From: Yoonia sp.
Lineage (GTDB): Bacteria; Pseudomonadota; Alphaproteobacteria; Rhodobacterales; Rhodobacteraceae
DNA: 64,000 nucleotides
Assembly (NCBI GenBank): GCA_029250945.1
Contig: JAQXEG010000017.1
Location: 1-64,000 of the forward strand
Direction: 5' to 3'
This document shows, piece after piece, positions 1 to 7,696 of the stretch. Within the stretch, counting starts at the first letter, position 1. The number at the start of each line of letters is the position of its first letter. A program made the translations under genes and the position numbers. Under the pieces are notes generated by a model. That model was not told where the DNA came from. It did no database searches and worked only from the letters and a program-made list of their open reading frames with translations.

Positions 1-181
1 ACATGGTCAGGGCCATAGCCTAGCCGCTGCTTCAAGCGACCAAATCTCTTACCTACAGCGTTAGACCTGTCGCCAAACTTGTTAAATGTAAGTCCTGACA
101 GCAGGTAGCCATCTTTCGAAATTTTAATCAGTCTCGCCACAGGTTGTTTGATGTGGTCGTGGATTGGGACTGTTCTCCAGC
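1..181 (-). pseudogene. Tyrosine recombinase (phage-type integrase) fragment
   Basis: On the minus strand one frame is open from position 181 to the left edge of the window. It reads like the catalytic domain of a phage-type integrase just before the HxxR box: it begins WRTVPIHDHIK, followed by a GYLLSGL stretch and a region ending RLGYGPDH. The R-x-VPIH start and the position before a histidine are typical of tyrosine recombinases. The rest of the C-terminus, including the catalytic Tyr, would lie outside the window. The N-terminal part is missing because the insertion element begins at 182, and no continuation was found on the other side of the element. Family is a recognition call; the broken state is seen directly. 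Confidence 0.6.
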
Positions 182-206
182 TGATCCTCTCCCAGTGAAG
201 TGGTCC
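182..206 (+). repeat. Left inverted end of the IS element
   Basis: Starts TGATC and ends AGTGGTCC. It pairs imperfectly with the reverse complement of 1371-1395, which starts TGATC and reaches GAGTGGTCC. The two ends share the outer five bases and the inner AGTGGTCC block, with mismatches and one gap between. Confidence 0.7.
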
Positions 207-237
207 TCCGCTATGTTTAGGAAAACGGAGGAAATAC

Positions 238-516
238 ATTGCAAACAAGCGACCAAAGCCAGAAGAGATTGTCACGAAGTTGCGGCAGGTTGAGGTTCTG
301 ACGGGGCAAGGCATGCCTCGGATCGATGCGATCAGACAAATCGGTGTGACTGAACAAACCTACTACCGCTGGAAGAAGAAGTACGGTGGAATGGGCACAG
401 AACAACTCAAAGAACTGAAGCGTCTGCAGAAAGAGAACGAGCGGCTGCGTAGGGCTGTTTCGGATCTGACGCTGGATAAGTTAATCTTGGCGGAGGCAGC
501 AAAGGGAAACTTCTAA
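238..516 (+). CDS. IS3-family transposase OrfA (helix-turn-helix subunit)
   Basis: Encodes a protein of about 92 residues that binds the element ends. It has the HTH region (MPRIDAIRQIGVTEQTYYRW) followed by a leucine-zipper-like stretch (QLKELKRLQKENERLR) and ends LAEAAKGNF. The frame is open upstream of the TTG at 280 into residues NKRPKPEEIVTKL, which belong to the conserved N-terminus of this group, so the true start is probably the ATT at 238, preceded by GGAGG at 227-231. An ATT start is rare, and a mutated ATG is the alternative. Translation is expected to shift to orfB at the heptamer 504-510. This half of the transposase looks intact. Confidence 0.8.
   Translation: MANKRPKPEEIVTKLRQVEVLTGQGMPRIDAIRQIGVTEQTYYRWKKKYGGMGTEQLKELKRLQKENERLRRAVSDLTLDKLILAEAAKGNF
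504..510 (+). other. Candidate -1 ribosomal frameshift site G GGA AAC
   Basis: In the orfA frame the sequence reads aaG GGA AAC TTC TAA, an X XXY YYZ heptamer two codons before the orfA stop. A -1 slip here enters the orfB frame, which is open from this point. Programmed -1 shifting is the usual way IS3 elements make the OrfAB fusion; the site itself is inferred from pattern and position. Confidence 0.55.
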
Positions 517-1361
517 GCCCCTCTCGTCGCCGTGCCTGTGTTGATCGTGTTCGTGCAGAACTGAACGTCTCGGAACGTCGTGCGTTTCGTGTTCTGAGAC
601 AACACCGATCGACACAACGCAAAGTACCGGTTGGTCGTCCAGACGAAGAGCGGCTGGTAGCAGACATGATCGAGCTGACCCGCCAGTTTGGCCGATATGG
701 TTACCGTCGGATCGCAGCGTTGCTGAGAGATGCGGGCTGGCATGTGAACGACAAACGGATCGAAAGGCTGTGGCGACGAGAGGGGCTAAAAGTGCCAATG
801 AAACACCAAAGAAGGGGCGGCTCTGGCTGAATGATGGATCGTGTGTCCGGCTTCGGCCTGAACGTCCGGACCATGTCTGGAGCTACGACTTCGTACATTG
901 CCGAACCGATGATGGAAAGGCGTTCCGCACGCAACATCATCGACGAATACAGCAGAGAATGTCTGGCCATTCGTGTGGACCGCAAGCTCAACTCAGGTAA
1001 CGTCATCGATGCCTTGAGTGACCTGTTCATCCTGCGCGGCGTCCCATCATTTATTAGGTCCGATAATGGCCCGGAGTTCGTTGCTCAGGCCGCGCGGGGC
1101 TGGATCAAGGCTGTGGGCGCGAAGACGGCTTACATCGAACCAGGCAGCCCTTGGGAGAACGGTTATTGCGAAAGCTTCAATGCCCGGTTCCGAGACGAGT
1201 TACTGAACGGTGAAATCTTCTACAGCCTGCGCGAAGCACAAATCCTGATCGAAGAATGGAGGAAACACTACAACACCAAACGACCACATAGTGCTCTGGG
1301 CTATCGCCCGCCAGCGCCGGAAGCCATCGTCCAGATGGACCAAAGGCCAATCATGCACTAA
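510..1361 (+). pseudogene. IS3-family transposase OrfB (DDE integrase core), frameshifted
   Basis: The catalytic half of the transposase, about 284 codons. It opens with SPSRRRACVDRVRAELNVSERRAFRVL and has the HTH_21 region GRYGYRRIAALLRDAGW. After KVPMK near 803 one base appears to be lost, so the reading leaves frame and meets a TGA at 828-830. The neighbouring frame carries the expected KKGRLWLNDGS and HVWSYDFVHCRTDDGKAFRT until about 930, where two more bases are missing. The original frame then resumes with NIIDEYSRECLAIRVD and runs to the end (QMDQRPIMH). Net loss is three bases, but the stop and garbled segment destroy the first catalytic Asp region. Inactive copy. Confidence 0.85.
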
Positions 1362-1370
1362 CAATCAAAT

Positions 1371-1395
1371 CGGACCACTCAAGTGGGGCTGATCA
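1371..1395 (-). repeat. Right inverted end of the IS element
   Basis: Read on the minus strand it begins TGATCAGCCCC and continues to GAGTGGTCCG, the partner of the left end at 182-206. The last ten bases of orfB plus its stop lie just inside it. Confidence 0.7.
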
Positions 1396-1511
1396 ATTTC
1401 CTCCTCGGACAAAAGGCAAAGTGCGCCAAGCTTGCGCACCAGCGCGCTGGTTTCAGCGGGGGGCTGCATGTTGGAAACGATCCGCGGGTGATCAACTGAT
1501 GATGCGCACAT
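1396..1511 (-). pseudogene. Truncated N-terminus of a probable Crp/Fnr-type regulator
   Basis: Reading leftwards from an ATG at 1511, or from an in-frame ATG at 1469, an open frame gives MQPPAETSALVRKLGALCLL followed by SEEEI and then enters the IS element. The LVRKL..L..LSEEEI pattern resembles the start of cyclic-nucleotide-binding (Crp/Fnr) regulators, which lead with an N-terminal helix of this kind. Only about 40 residues survive, so the family call is weak. The gene would have continued leftwards where the IS now sits. The integrase fragment on the other side of the IS is a different gene, so the two flanks were not originally joined. Confidence 0.35.
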
Positions 1512-1665
1512 TGGTTTCTGATCTGCCCTGTTTGCTTGCTGTGATCCGTGCGCACCGCGTGGGCGCCGAATCTGTCAAGACTGTCGATCAGTGCGGTGTG
1601 AGGATAAGTGGACACTTCGTCGATGCCAGCGGATATAACAGTGCATTATGTGTCAAAACGCAATC

Positions 1666-1691
1666 GTCGGAGCCAGATATCCGGCCCCGAC
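1666..1691 (-). terminator. Stem-loop downstream of smoK
   Basis: On the minus strand, just after the smoK stop, GTCGGGGCC and GGCTCCGAC form a 9-bp stem with one G-U pair around an 8-nt loop. A short T run (TTTT) follows about six bases later. This is a plausible but weak Rho-independent terminator for the polyol operon. 1512-1665 holds no gene I can support. Confidence 0.45.
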
Positions 1692-1702
1692 GGTATGATG
1701 AT

Positions 1703-2737
1703 TTAGGCGCGCAGGCCTGTCTCTTTGTCAAAGTAGTGGGCCAGCTCTGGCTTGATCGCAAAGTGGATAATTTCGCCTTTGGCCTGCTGTGGTGGCTTTT
1801 CCGTCTTGGCGATAAACTCAACACCGGTCGTTGTGACCATATGCACAAGCGCGTATTCACCAAGGTTTTCAACTAGTTCCAGCTTACCAGCGACGACCGA
1901 CTGCGCCTCGTCGACGGGTATCAAATGCTCTGGACGCAGGCCGACGTCTTGTCCGGTGACCAATTCACGACCCAGCAATTGACCCGCGTTGTTTGACAGA
2001 TCGCCGACCGAAAAGAAGTTCATTTTCGGGCTGCCAATAAACTGTGCCACAAACGCGTTTGCCGGCGTGTCATACAGCGTGATGGGCGAGCCGACCTGTT
2101 CAATACGGCCGTCGCGCAGCACAACGATCTTGTCGGCCAGCGTCATCGCCTCGACCTGATCGTGGGTCACGTAAATCATCGTGTTGCCTAGACGTTCGTG
2201 CAGGCGCGCGATTTCAAGACGGGTCTGCACACGCAGCGCAGCATCAAGGTTTGACAGTGGTTCGTCGAACAGGAACACCTCTGGGTCCCGAACAATCGCG
2301 CGGCCAATGGCTACACGCTGACGCTGGCCACCTGACAGGTTGCGCGGGCTGCGATCAAGGTAGCTGTCAAGCTGCAGGATCTTGGCGGCGTCTTGTACGC
2401 GGCGGTCGATTTCCTTGGGGTCCGTCTTGGCCTGTTTGAGGCCAAACGCCATGTTCTTGTACACCGACATATGCGGGTAAAGCGCGTATGTCTGGAACAC
2501 CATGGCCACGCCACGTTTGGACGCCGCAACCTCATTCACGACAGTATCGCCAATGGCAACTGTGCCGTCGGAAATCTCTTCTAGACCTGCAATCATCCGC
2601 AGCAATGTGGATTTACCACAGCCCGAAGGACCAACGAAAACGACAAATTCGCCATCTTCAATGTCCAAGTCGACGCCGTGCATGACTTGGGTTGCACCAT
2701 AGCTTTTGCGTACATCGCGTAGTGTTAGACCGGCCAT
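1703..2737 (-). CDS. smoK: Polyol ABC transporter ATP-binding protein SmoK
   Basis: The cytoplasmic ATPase that powers uptake of sorbitol/mannitol; 344 residues, the usual length for the MalK/UgpC class. Visible motifs are Walker [10 protein letters not shown] (residues 37-45), Q-loop [11 protein letters not shown], signature LSGGQRQR, Walker [14 protein letters not shown] and switch [14 protein letters not shown]-terminal regulatory (TOBE-type) domain follows, with the conserved GLRPEHL. It is the last gene of the operon, and its ATG overlaps the end of the mannitol dehydrogenase gene by 13 bases. Context with two MalFG-type permeases, a binding protein and two polyol dehydrogenases points to sugar alcohols. 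The exact substrate range is inferred. Confidence 0.9.
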   Translation of the reverse strand: MAGLTLRDVRKSYGATQVMHGVDLDIEDGEFVVFVGPSGCGKSTLLRMIAGLEEISDGTVAIGDTVVNEVAASKRGVAMVFQTYALYPHMSVYKNMAFGLKQAKTDPKEIDRRVQDAAKILQLDSYLDRSPRNLSGGQRQRVAIGRAIVRDPEVFLFDEPLSNLDAALRVQTRLEIARLHERLGNTMIYVTHDQVEAMTLADKIVVLRDGRIEQVGSPITLYDTPANAFVAQFIGSPKMNFFSVGDLSNNAGQLLGRELVTGQDVGLRPEHLIPVDEAQSVVAGKLELVENLGEYALVHMVTTTGVEFIAKTEKPPQQAKGEIIHFAIKPELAHYFDKETGLRA

Positions 2738-4146
2738 TTTGCCTCCAATTCGGTAATTTGCTGCCGCAGGTTCGCGGCGAATTCAGGATATGTTTCAGGA
2801 AGATCGCCCCACAGCTGACGGCTGGTTACAAAGCTGTCGTTGCCGAGCATTGCTTGCAAATCGTCCCAGCTGGGTTCGACGTATTTGAACGGGATTTTGC
2901 CAGCCGCTGCGTGGTTGGCGAATACATACCAGCTTGCGATGCTTTTGATCGCGTGGACCGGCAGGATCCCTTGGGACAGGCACCCTTCTAGGGTGGGGCG
3001 CACAAAGATCGGAAACTTTGCCATGCCATCCGCACAGATGCGCGCAACAGTGTCACCAATCGCAACATTGCCGAAGCGTTGTGTAATCTGGTCCAGATAG
3101 TCTGCTTTGGAAAACGGCAAATCAATTGTGATCGCGGGTAGGACCTCGTCTTCTTCGGTGCGGATGAAATGCTCTAACAGATGCGGTACGCGCATGGCCG
3201 CATCAAAGGTTTCGATCCCTTCGAGTGCGGCGAGATACGTCAGGCAGGTATGCCCACCGTTCAGTACGCGGATTTTGGTTTCTTCAAACGGATCAACATC
3301 AGACGTAACTGTGACACCGGCCTTTTCCAGCGCGGGCATCGGGCCAGCGGCGCTGTCTTGTAGAACCCACTGGATAAAATCCTCGGCCATGATGGGCGAG
3401 CCGACATGTTTGCCAACAATCGTGGTTAATTCCGCATTCAGTTCCGGCGCGCTACGCGGTGTGATCCGGTCAACCATGGAACAGGGGAAAGCGACGTTCT
3501 GCGCCACCCAATCAGCCAATTCCACATCGCCCACGGCGTTGAGGTAGGCCAACAGGTTCTTGTGCAGCATCTTGCCATTCTGGCGGATGTTATCACAGCA
3601 AGCGATCGTAAGCGGTGCCGCAGTGGATGCCTGACGCGCCTGCAATGCTGCGCGCAGATAGGCATAAACACTTTGGCTATCGGTGCCAGCAATCTCAGCC
3701 ACGATTAGCGGATCGCCGGGGTTCAGGTTGCCGTCTGGATCGGTGTAATAACCGCTTTCGGTGACGGTGATTGTGACCAGATGCACGGACGGGCGCGACA
3801 ACAGCGCGACTGTTTCGGCGGTATCGGTGCTCCAATCCATAAAGGATATGTGAGAACGCACGCGGCGCAGGGCCACGTCCCCTTCGGAAGATACAGATTT
3901 CAGGAAATAGCCGTCATGCGTGGCCACATCGGTCGCCGCCGTCTGGAATTGCGTGGCCTCTGATCCGCGCAAGTTGACAGCCGCAACACCCCAGCGCAGA
4001 TCGCCGGTCGCCTCCATATAGTCATCAAGATAGACCGCCTGATGGGCGCGGTGAAACGCACCAAACCCAAGGTGAACAACGCCGATTTCGCAGGCCGCAC
4101 GATCATAAGTGGTCGCAGAAATATGGGTGTGAGAAGCCGAGTTCAT
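2725..4146 (-). CDS. mtlK: Mannitol 2-dehydrogenase
   Basis: Oxidises D-mannitol (often also D-arabitol or D-sorbitol) to the ketose using NAD in the cytoplasm. The 473 residues match the long-chain polyol dehydrogenase family. The N-terminal Rossmann part has [21 protein letters not shown], and the C-terminal part has the conserved [16 protein letters not shown] region, where this family carries catalytic Lys, Asn and His residues. The start ATG overlaps the TGA of the AraC gene (ATGA), and its own end overlaps smoK, so it is translationally coupled on both sides. The product, fructose, would need a kinase; a P-loop kinase lies about 20 kb away, but a link is speculative. Confidence 0.9.
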   Translation of the reverse strand: MNSASHTHISATTYDRAACEIGVVHLGFGAFHRAHQAVYLDDYMEATGDLRWGVAAVNLRGSEATQFQTAATDVATHDGYFLKSVSSEGDVALRRVRSHISFMDWSTDTAETVALLSRPSVHLVTITVTESGYYTDPDGNLNPGDPLIVAEIAGTDSQSVYAYLRAALQARQASTAAPLTIACCDNIRQNGKMLHKNLLAYLNAVGDVELADWVAQNVAFPCSMVDRITPRSAPELNAELTTIVGKHVGSPIMAEDFIQWVLQDSAAGPMPALEKAGVTVTSDVDPFEETKIRVLNGGHTCLTYLAALEGIETFDAAMRVPHLLEHFIRTEEDEVLPAITIDLPFSKADYLDQITQRFGNVAIGDTVARICADGMAKFPIFVRPTLEGCLSQGILPVHAIKSIASWYVFANHAAAGKIPFKYVEPSWDDLQAMLGNDSFVTSRQLWGDLPETYPEFAANLRQQITELEAKWPV

Positions 4147-5036
4147 TCTGTGGTCTCCGCTTCTGGGAAAAGGTCCTGACGCGCGGTTTCGCGGTAGGAG
4201 GTTGGCGTCATGCCCTTTAGCTTCAGGAAATGACGGTTGAAATTCGCGATGTTGTTGAAACCGGCCTGATGGCAGATCGCCATGACCGGATCATCGGAAG
4301 CATAAAGCATCCCGCAGGCCTTGCCGATGCGCACGCTATTGACGAATTCGACAAAGCGGTGGCCGGTGACAGCCTGAAAATTCCGGCTGAACGTCGCCTC
4401 GGTCATGCCCGCAATATCGGCGGCATTGGCGACGGTAATCTCGTTTTTATAGTTGGCGATGATGTGATCCACGACCTCACCGATGCGGGCATGTTTGGTG
4501 CCGCCAACAGGTTGGAACCGCTTTTCAACCGACAACACCCGCTTTTCCGCGTGCTCGTTCAGGCGCACAAGAAAACGGATAAAGGCGAGGATGCGCTCAG
4601 GCCCTTCGTGGTCGCGGATGGATTCCATATGGCCGCGGGCAAAGGTGGCGTTGAAACCTTCGAACAGGATGCCGGATTTCGCCGTCATCAACATATTGCG
4701 TACTTCGGCAAATTCGGGGAACCCGCTGGCCAGTTTTTCCACGCTTTCGTGGCTAAATTGGACCAGCATATCGCGCAGCGGGATTGTGTCGGTGTTCACT
4801 TCATCCGTGACCCAGTTGTGGGGCAAGTGGGGGCCGGTCAGGTACAGATACCCCGGTTCAAATTCACCGATATAATCGCCGACAAATGCCTTGCCGCGTG
4901 TGGCCACGACCAAGTGCAGTTCGTATTCTTCATGGGCATGCCAGCGGCATAATTCCGTGGGCCAGCCATGTTCGAGATAGCGGATCGAACGAAGCGTCCG
5001 GTCAACAAGCTCGATCTTGGGGGTTATGATTGACAT
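4143..5036 (-). CDS. AraC-family transcriptional regulator of the polyol operon
   Basis: 297 residues. The N-terminal half is a cupin-like sensor domain (CRWHAHEEYELHLVV, then GDYIGEFEPGYLYLTGPHLPHNW). The C-terminal 100 residues carry the two AraC helix-turn-helix motifs (NAADIAGMTEATFSRNFQAV and MAICHQAGFNNIANFNRHFL, then KGMTPTSYR). It lies inside the operon it probably controls, four bases downstream of smoS and overlapping mtlK by four bases. Co-transcription of the regulator with the transport genes would allow feedback by polyols. The ligand is inferred from the neighbours. Confidence 0.88.
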   Translation of the reverse strand: MSIITPKIELVDRTLRSIRYLEHGWPTELCRWHAHEEYELHLVVATRGKAFVGDYIGEFEPGYLYLTGPHLPHNWVTDEVNTDTIPLRDMLVQFSHESVEKLASGFPEFAEVRNMLMTAKSGILFEGFNATFARGHMESIRDHEGPERILAFIRFLVRLNEHAEKRVLSVEKRFQPVGGTKHARIGEVVDHIIANYKNEITVANAADIAGMTEATFSRNFQAVTGHRFVEFVNSVRIGKACGMLYASDDPVMAICHQAGFNNIANFNRHFLKLKGMTPTSYRETARQDLFPEAETTE

Positions 5037-5040
5037 CAGT

Positions 5041-5799
5041 TTACCTCAGCACATTTCCACCATCGATACCGATGGTTTGCGCCGTCATATAGGCGGACTG
5101 ATCAGAGGCAAGGAAAACAGCGGCGCGCGCTACATCGTCGGGTGAGCCCATATAACCAAGAGGCACAGCATCGCCGACCTCTTGTTTCTTTTGGCCAAGT
5201 GGTTTGTTTTCAAACTTGGCAAATAGCGCGTCGACGTCTTTCCACATGGGGGTGTCGATCACGCCGGGGCTGATCGCGTTGACGCGGATTTTATGGGGTG
5301 CCAATGCCAGTGCAGCCGATTGGGTATAGCTGATGACAGCCGCTTTGGTTGCACAGTAATGCGCAACAAGCGCCTCACCGCGGTGGCCTGCCTGGCTGGC
5401 CAGATTGATGATGGAACCGGATTTGCCTGCTGCAACCATCGCCTTGGCGGTGGATTGCATCACTGCATAAAAGGCGCGCACGTTGACGCCAAACAGGCGG
5501 TCAAACTGATCCAGATCAGCGTCCAAAACGCTGCCCATGTCGAAAATGGCCGCGTTGTTGAACAAGATGTTGGGTTGGATGTCGGCGATCCAGTCTTGTG
5601 CGGCGGCAAGCCCTGCGTTGTCCAACAAATTGAACGCGCGGTAGGTCGCATCCCCGTCAAAGCTATCGGCGATATCAGTCGCATAGACAGTTGCCCCAAG
5701 GGCGGCAAAATGGGCGACAGCCGCCGCCCCGATGCCGCCGCTTGCGCCGGTCACGAGGGCGGTCTTGCCCGTCAGATCGGTGGGGGCGGGTTTGAACAT
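5041..5799 (-). CDS. smoS: Sorbitol (L-iditol/galactitol) 2-dehydrogenase, SDR family
   Basis: Short-chain dehydrogenase of 252 residues that oxidises D-sorbitol to fructose, probably with NAD. The nucleotide motif TGASGGIG is near residue 17, NNAAI is in the middle, the active-site Ser is in INLAS, and YCATK holds the catalytic Tyr and Lys. The start at 5799 is favoured because its ATG overlaps the stop of the permease gene (TAATG); upstream in-frame codons belong to that gene in another frame. The C-terminus ends GIDGGNVLR, a normal SDR end. The SmoS assignment rests on the operon context and the overall match. Confidence 0.85.
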   Translation of the reverse strand: MFKPAPTDLTGKTALVTGASGGIGAAAVAHFAALGATVYATDIADSFDGDATYRAFNLLDNAGLAAAQDWIADIQPNILFNNAAIFDMGSVLDADLDQFDRLFGVNVRAFYAVMQSTAKAMVAAGKSGSIINLASQAGHRGEALVAHYCATKAAVISYTQSAALALAPHKIRVNAISPGVIDTPMWKDVDALFAKFENKPLGQKKQEVGDAVPLGYMGSPDDVARAAVFLASDQSAYMTAQTIGIDGGNVLR

Positions 5800-6635
5800 T
5801 ACTTCACAGCCCCGAATGTCAGACCCTGCACCAACTGCTTTTGGCAGAACCATCCGAGAATCACGATGGGCATAACAGCGGCGGTGGATACGGCCGACAG
5901 ACGACCAAAGAACAGTCCCTCTGGTGCGCGGTTGCCTTCGATCAGCTTGGACAGTGTCGCCGCATCAATCGTTGTTAGGCGGACGGTCCAATAGGCCTCG
6001 TTCCAGCAGAAGATAAATGTCAGCAGGGCCGTGGATGCCACGCCGCCCCATGCCAGTGGGATCAGGATGTCCTTGATCTCACCCCACGTCGTTACGCCGT
6101 CCATTTTGCTGGCTTCAATGATCTCTTTTGGGATTTCTTTGAAGTAGGTGAACAGCATCCAGATCGCGATGGGCAGGTTGATCAGGCACAACACAAGAAT
6201 GACAAGGAAATGGGTGTCGAAAATCCCCAAGAAATTCTTGGTAATAAACGTCATCGGATAGAGCACGGCCGCCGCTGGCAACATCTTGGTCGACAGCATC
6301 CACATCAGGATATCTTTGGTGTGGCGGCTGGGGTTGAACGCCATTGCATAGGCACATGGTACGCCCACGGCCAATGCGAACAATGTCGCAAAGCTGGATG
6401 TGATGACCGAGTTGATGGCAAAGCGCCAGTAGTCATAGTTCTCGGTCATGTTGGTGTAGTTTTCCAACGTGGGCGTGAAAAAGAACAGATGCTCGGGCTT
6501 CACCGCATCGGCGTCGGTCTTGAAGCTGGTGAAGACCAGCCAGAAGATCGGAAAGAAGAAGATCAGCGCAACGATCCAAGCCACAACAGGCCAGAGGATA
6601 TTGCCGATTTTTGAACGTTCAGTGACAGCTGCCAT
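5799..6635 (-). CDS. smoG: Polyol ABC transporter permease SmoG
   Basis: Inner-membrane permease of the MalG class, 278 residues with about six hydrophobic segments starting at residue 14 (ILWPVVAWIVALIFFFPIFW). The EAA loop that contacts the ATPase is present as EIIEASKMDGVTTWGEIKDILIPLAWGG. A strong ribosome site (AAGGGGG) precedes the ATG, 13 bases after the smoF stop. It partners smoF and is coupled to smoS by the TAATG overlap. Confidence 0.9.
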   Translation of the reverse strand: MAAVTERSKIGNILWPVVAWIVALIFFFPIFWLVFTSFKTDADAVKPEHLFFFTPTLENYTNMTENYDYWRFAINSVITSSFATLFALAVGVPCAYAMAFNPSRHTKDILMWMLSTKMLPAAAVLYPMTFITKNFLGIFDTHFLVILVLCLINLPIAIWMLFTYFKEIPKEIIEASKMDGVTTWGEIKDILIPLAWGGVASTALLTFIFCWNEAYWTVRLTTIDAATLSKLIEGNRAPEGLFFGRLSAVSTAAVMPIVILGWFCQKQLVQGLTFGAVK

Positions 6636-6648
6636 GGTCTTGTCCCCC

Positions 6649-7587
6649 TTAGTCCATCAAGCTCTTGCCAACCATGCGCAACAAGAAGATCGCGATGATA
6701 TTGGCAAGGATGACGGCAAAGATGCCTGTGGCGCTTGCGGCACCGATGTTATTGGAAGAAAATTCGCCAATCAGATAGGGCAGGTTTTTGTTCCCGTTCC
6801 CGCGGCTGACGATTTCGATTTCTGCGTATAGCGACAGGTGAAAGATCGACTGGATCATCACGACGATCGCGATAGGGCGGGCCAGATGCGGCACGGTCAG
6901 GTTAATGAACTGCGACCACGGACCGGCGCCATCTAGGGTAGCTGCTTCTTTCTGGCTTTCGTCCTCGGACTGGAGCGAGGTCATAAAGATCAGCACCGCG
7001 AATGGTGTCCACTGCCATGTGACCATCATGATAACGGCGTAAGCAGATGTCTGTGTGGCGCGGAAAGAGATCGGCTCAAACTCGGGCCAGAGCGAGAAGA
7101 AGCTGCCAAGCACAGGGAAGTCGCGCAGCCCGTCGATCAGATCATTCAGACCGTTCACAGCGATACCTTGCAGGCCCAGCACGGGATCAAGGATCATGTT
7201 AATCCACAAAACAGCGTTCACAGCAGGCATCACAAAGAAGGGCGAGATCAAAAGCACACGGACGATACCACGCCCCGGGAATGACCGATTGACCAGCACC
7301 GCGATGCACAGGCCCAAAAGGACGGTCAGGATCAGAATGCTGCTGACAATAAAGACAGAGTTTTGGATGGCGAACCAGAAATCCTTGGCGTTGAGAACAT
7401 ATTCGTAGTTCCCGAAACCGCGCCAGTTGGAAATGCTGGGCGTTGTCCATTCAGGCTTTCGCAGGCTGTTCAGCACATAGCGAATGAACGAAAAATAAAG
7501 CGTCATGCTGAGCGGGACAATCATCCACACTAACAACAAGATAACGGCGGGTGTTTGCAGCAAACGAGGGATGGATCTATCGGACAT
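6649..7587 (-). CDS. smoF: Polyol ABC transporter permease SmoF
   Basis: Inner-membrane permease of the MalF/UgpA class, 312 residues. The chosen start (MSDRSIPRLLQTPAVILLLV) has AGGGG eight bases upstream; a TTG 24 bases earlier keeps the frame open but is less likely. The EAA motif appears as EAATLDGAGPWSQFINLTVPHL. It follows the binding-protein gene after a gap of about 110 bases containing a strong stem-loop, so its expression is probably lower than that of smoE. Confidence 0.9.
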   Translation of the reverse strand: MSDRSIPRLLQTPAVILLLVWMIVPLSMTLYFSFIRYVLNSLRKPEWTTPSISNWRGFGNYEYVLNAKDFWFAIQNSVFIVSSILILTVLLGLCIAVLVNRSFPGRGIVRVLLISPFFVMPAVNAVLWINMILDPVLGLQGIAVNGLNDLIDGLRDFPVLGSFFSLWPEFEPISFRATQTSAYAVIMMVTWQWTPFAVLIFMTSLQSEDESQKEAATLDGAGPWSQFINLTVPHLARPIAIVVMIQSIFHLSLYAEIEIVSRGNGNKNLPYLIGEFSSNNIGAASATGIFAVILANIIAIFLLRMVGKSLMD

Positions 7588-7646
7588 TCTACGGCCCCTT
7601 TCGCGGTGCAAACAGCTAATAATGTATGGAGGTTTGTCGTATGGTT

Positions 7647-7675
7647 GCGGGGACCGATGTAAAACCGGTCCCCGC
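7647..7675 (-). promoter_or_regulatory. Intercistronic stem-loop between smoE and smoF
   Basis: GCGGGGACCG and CGGTCCCCGC form a perfect 10-bp stem with a 9-nt loop. It begins about 20 bases after the smoE stop. No T run follows on the minus strand, so it is more likely an mRNA-stabilising or partial-attenuation element than a full terminator. Similar stems follow the other two binding-protein genes in the window (11297-11323 and 37019-37044). Confidence 0.7.
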
Positions 7676-7696
7676 GAAAATCACCCGAAGGGCAGC

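Larger units (their letters stand above)
182..1395 (+). mobile_element. IS3-family insertion sequence (IS407-like), decayed
   Basis: About 1.2 kb, bounded by TGATC at the left and GATCA at the right, with imperfect inverted ends. It contains a two-frame transposase: orfA (238-516) and, in the -1 frame, orfB (510-1361), the classic IS3 arrangement. OrfB shows the DDE integrase-core signature (RSDNGPEF, then SPWENGYCES, then HYNTKRPHSALGYRPP). OrfB is broken by two small deletions, so the copy should not transpose by itself. No matching target duplication is visible: the left flank ends CCAGC and the right begins ATTTC. The flanks also carry different gene fragments, so this copy probably marks a recombination joint. 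Confidence 0.88.

Noticed and set aside
831-1361. Intact 176-residue integrase gene starting at 831
   Set aside because: It is only the C-terminal part of OrfB after the frameshifted segment; the residues before NIIDEYSRE are out of frame and the first catalytic Asp region is missing.
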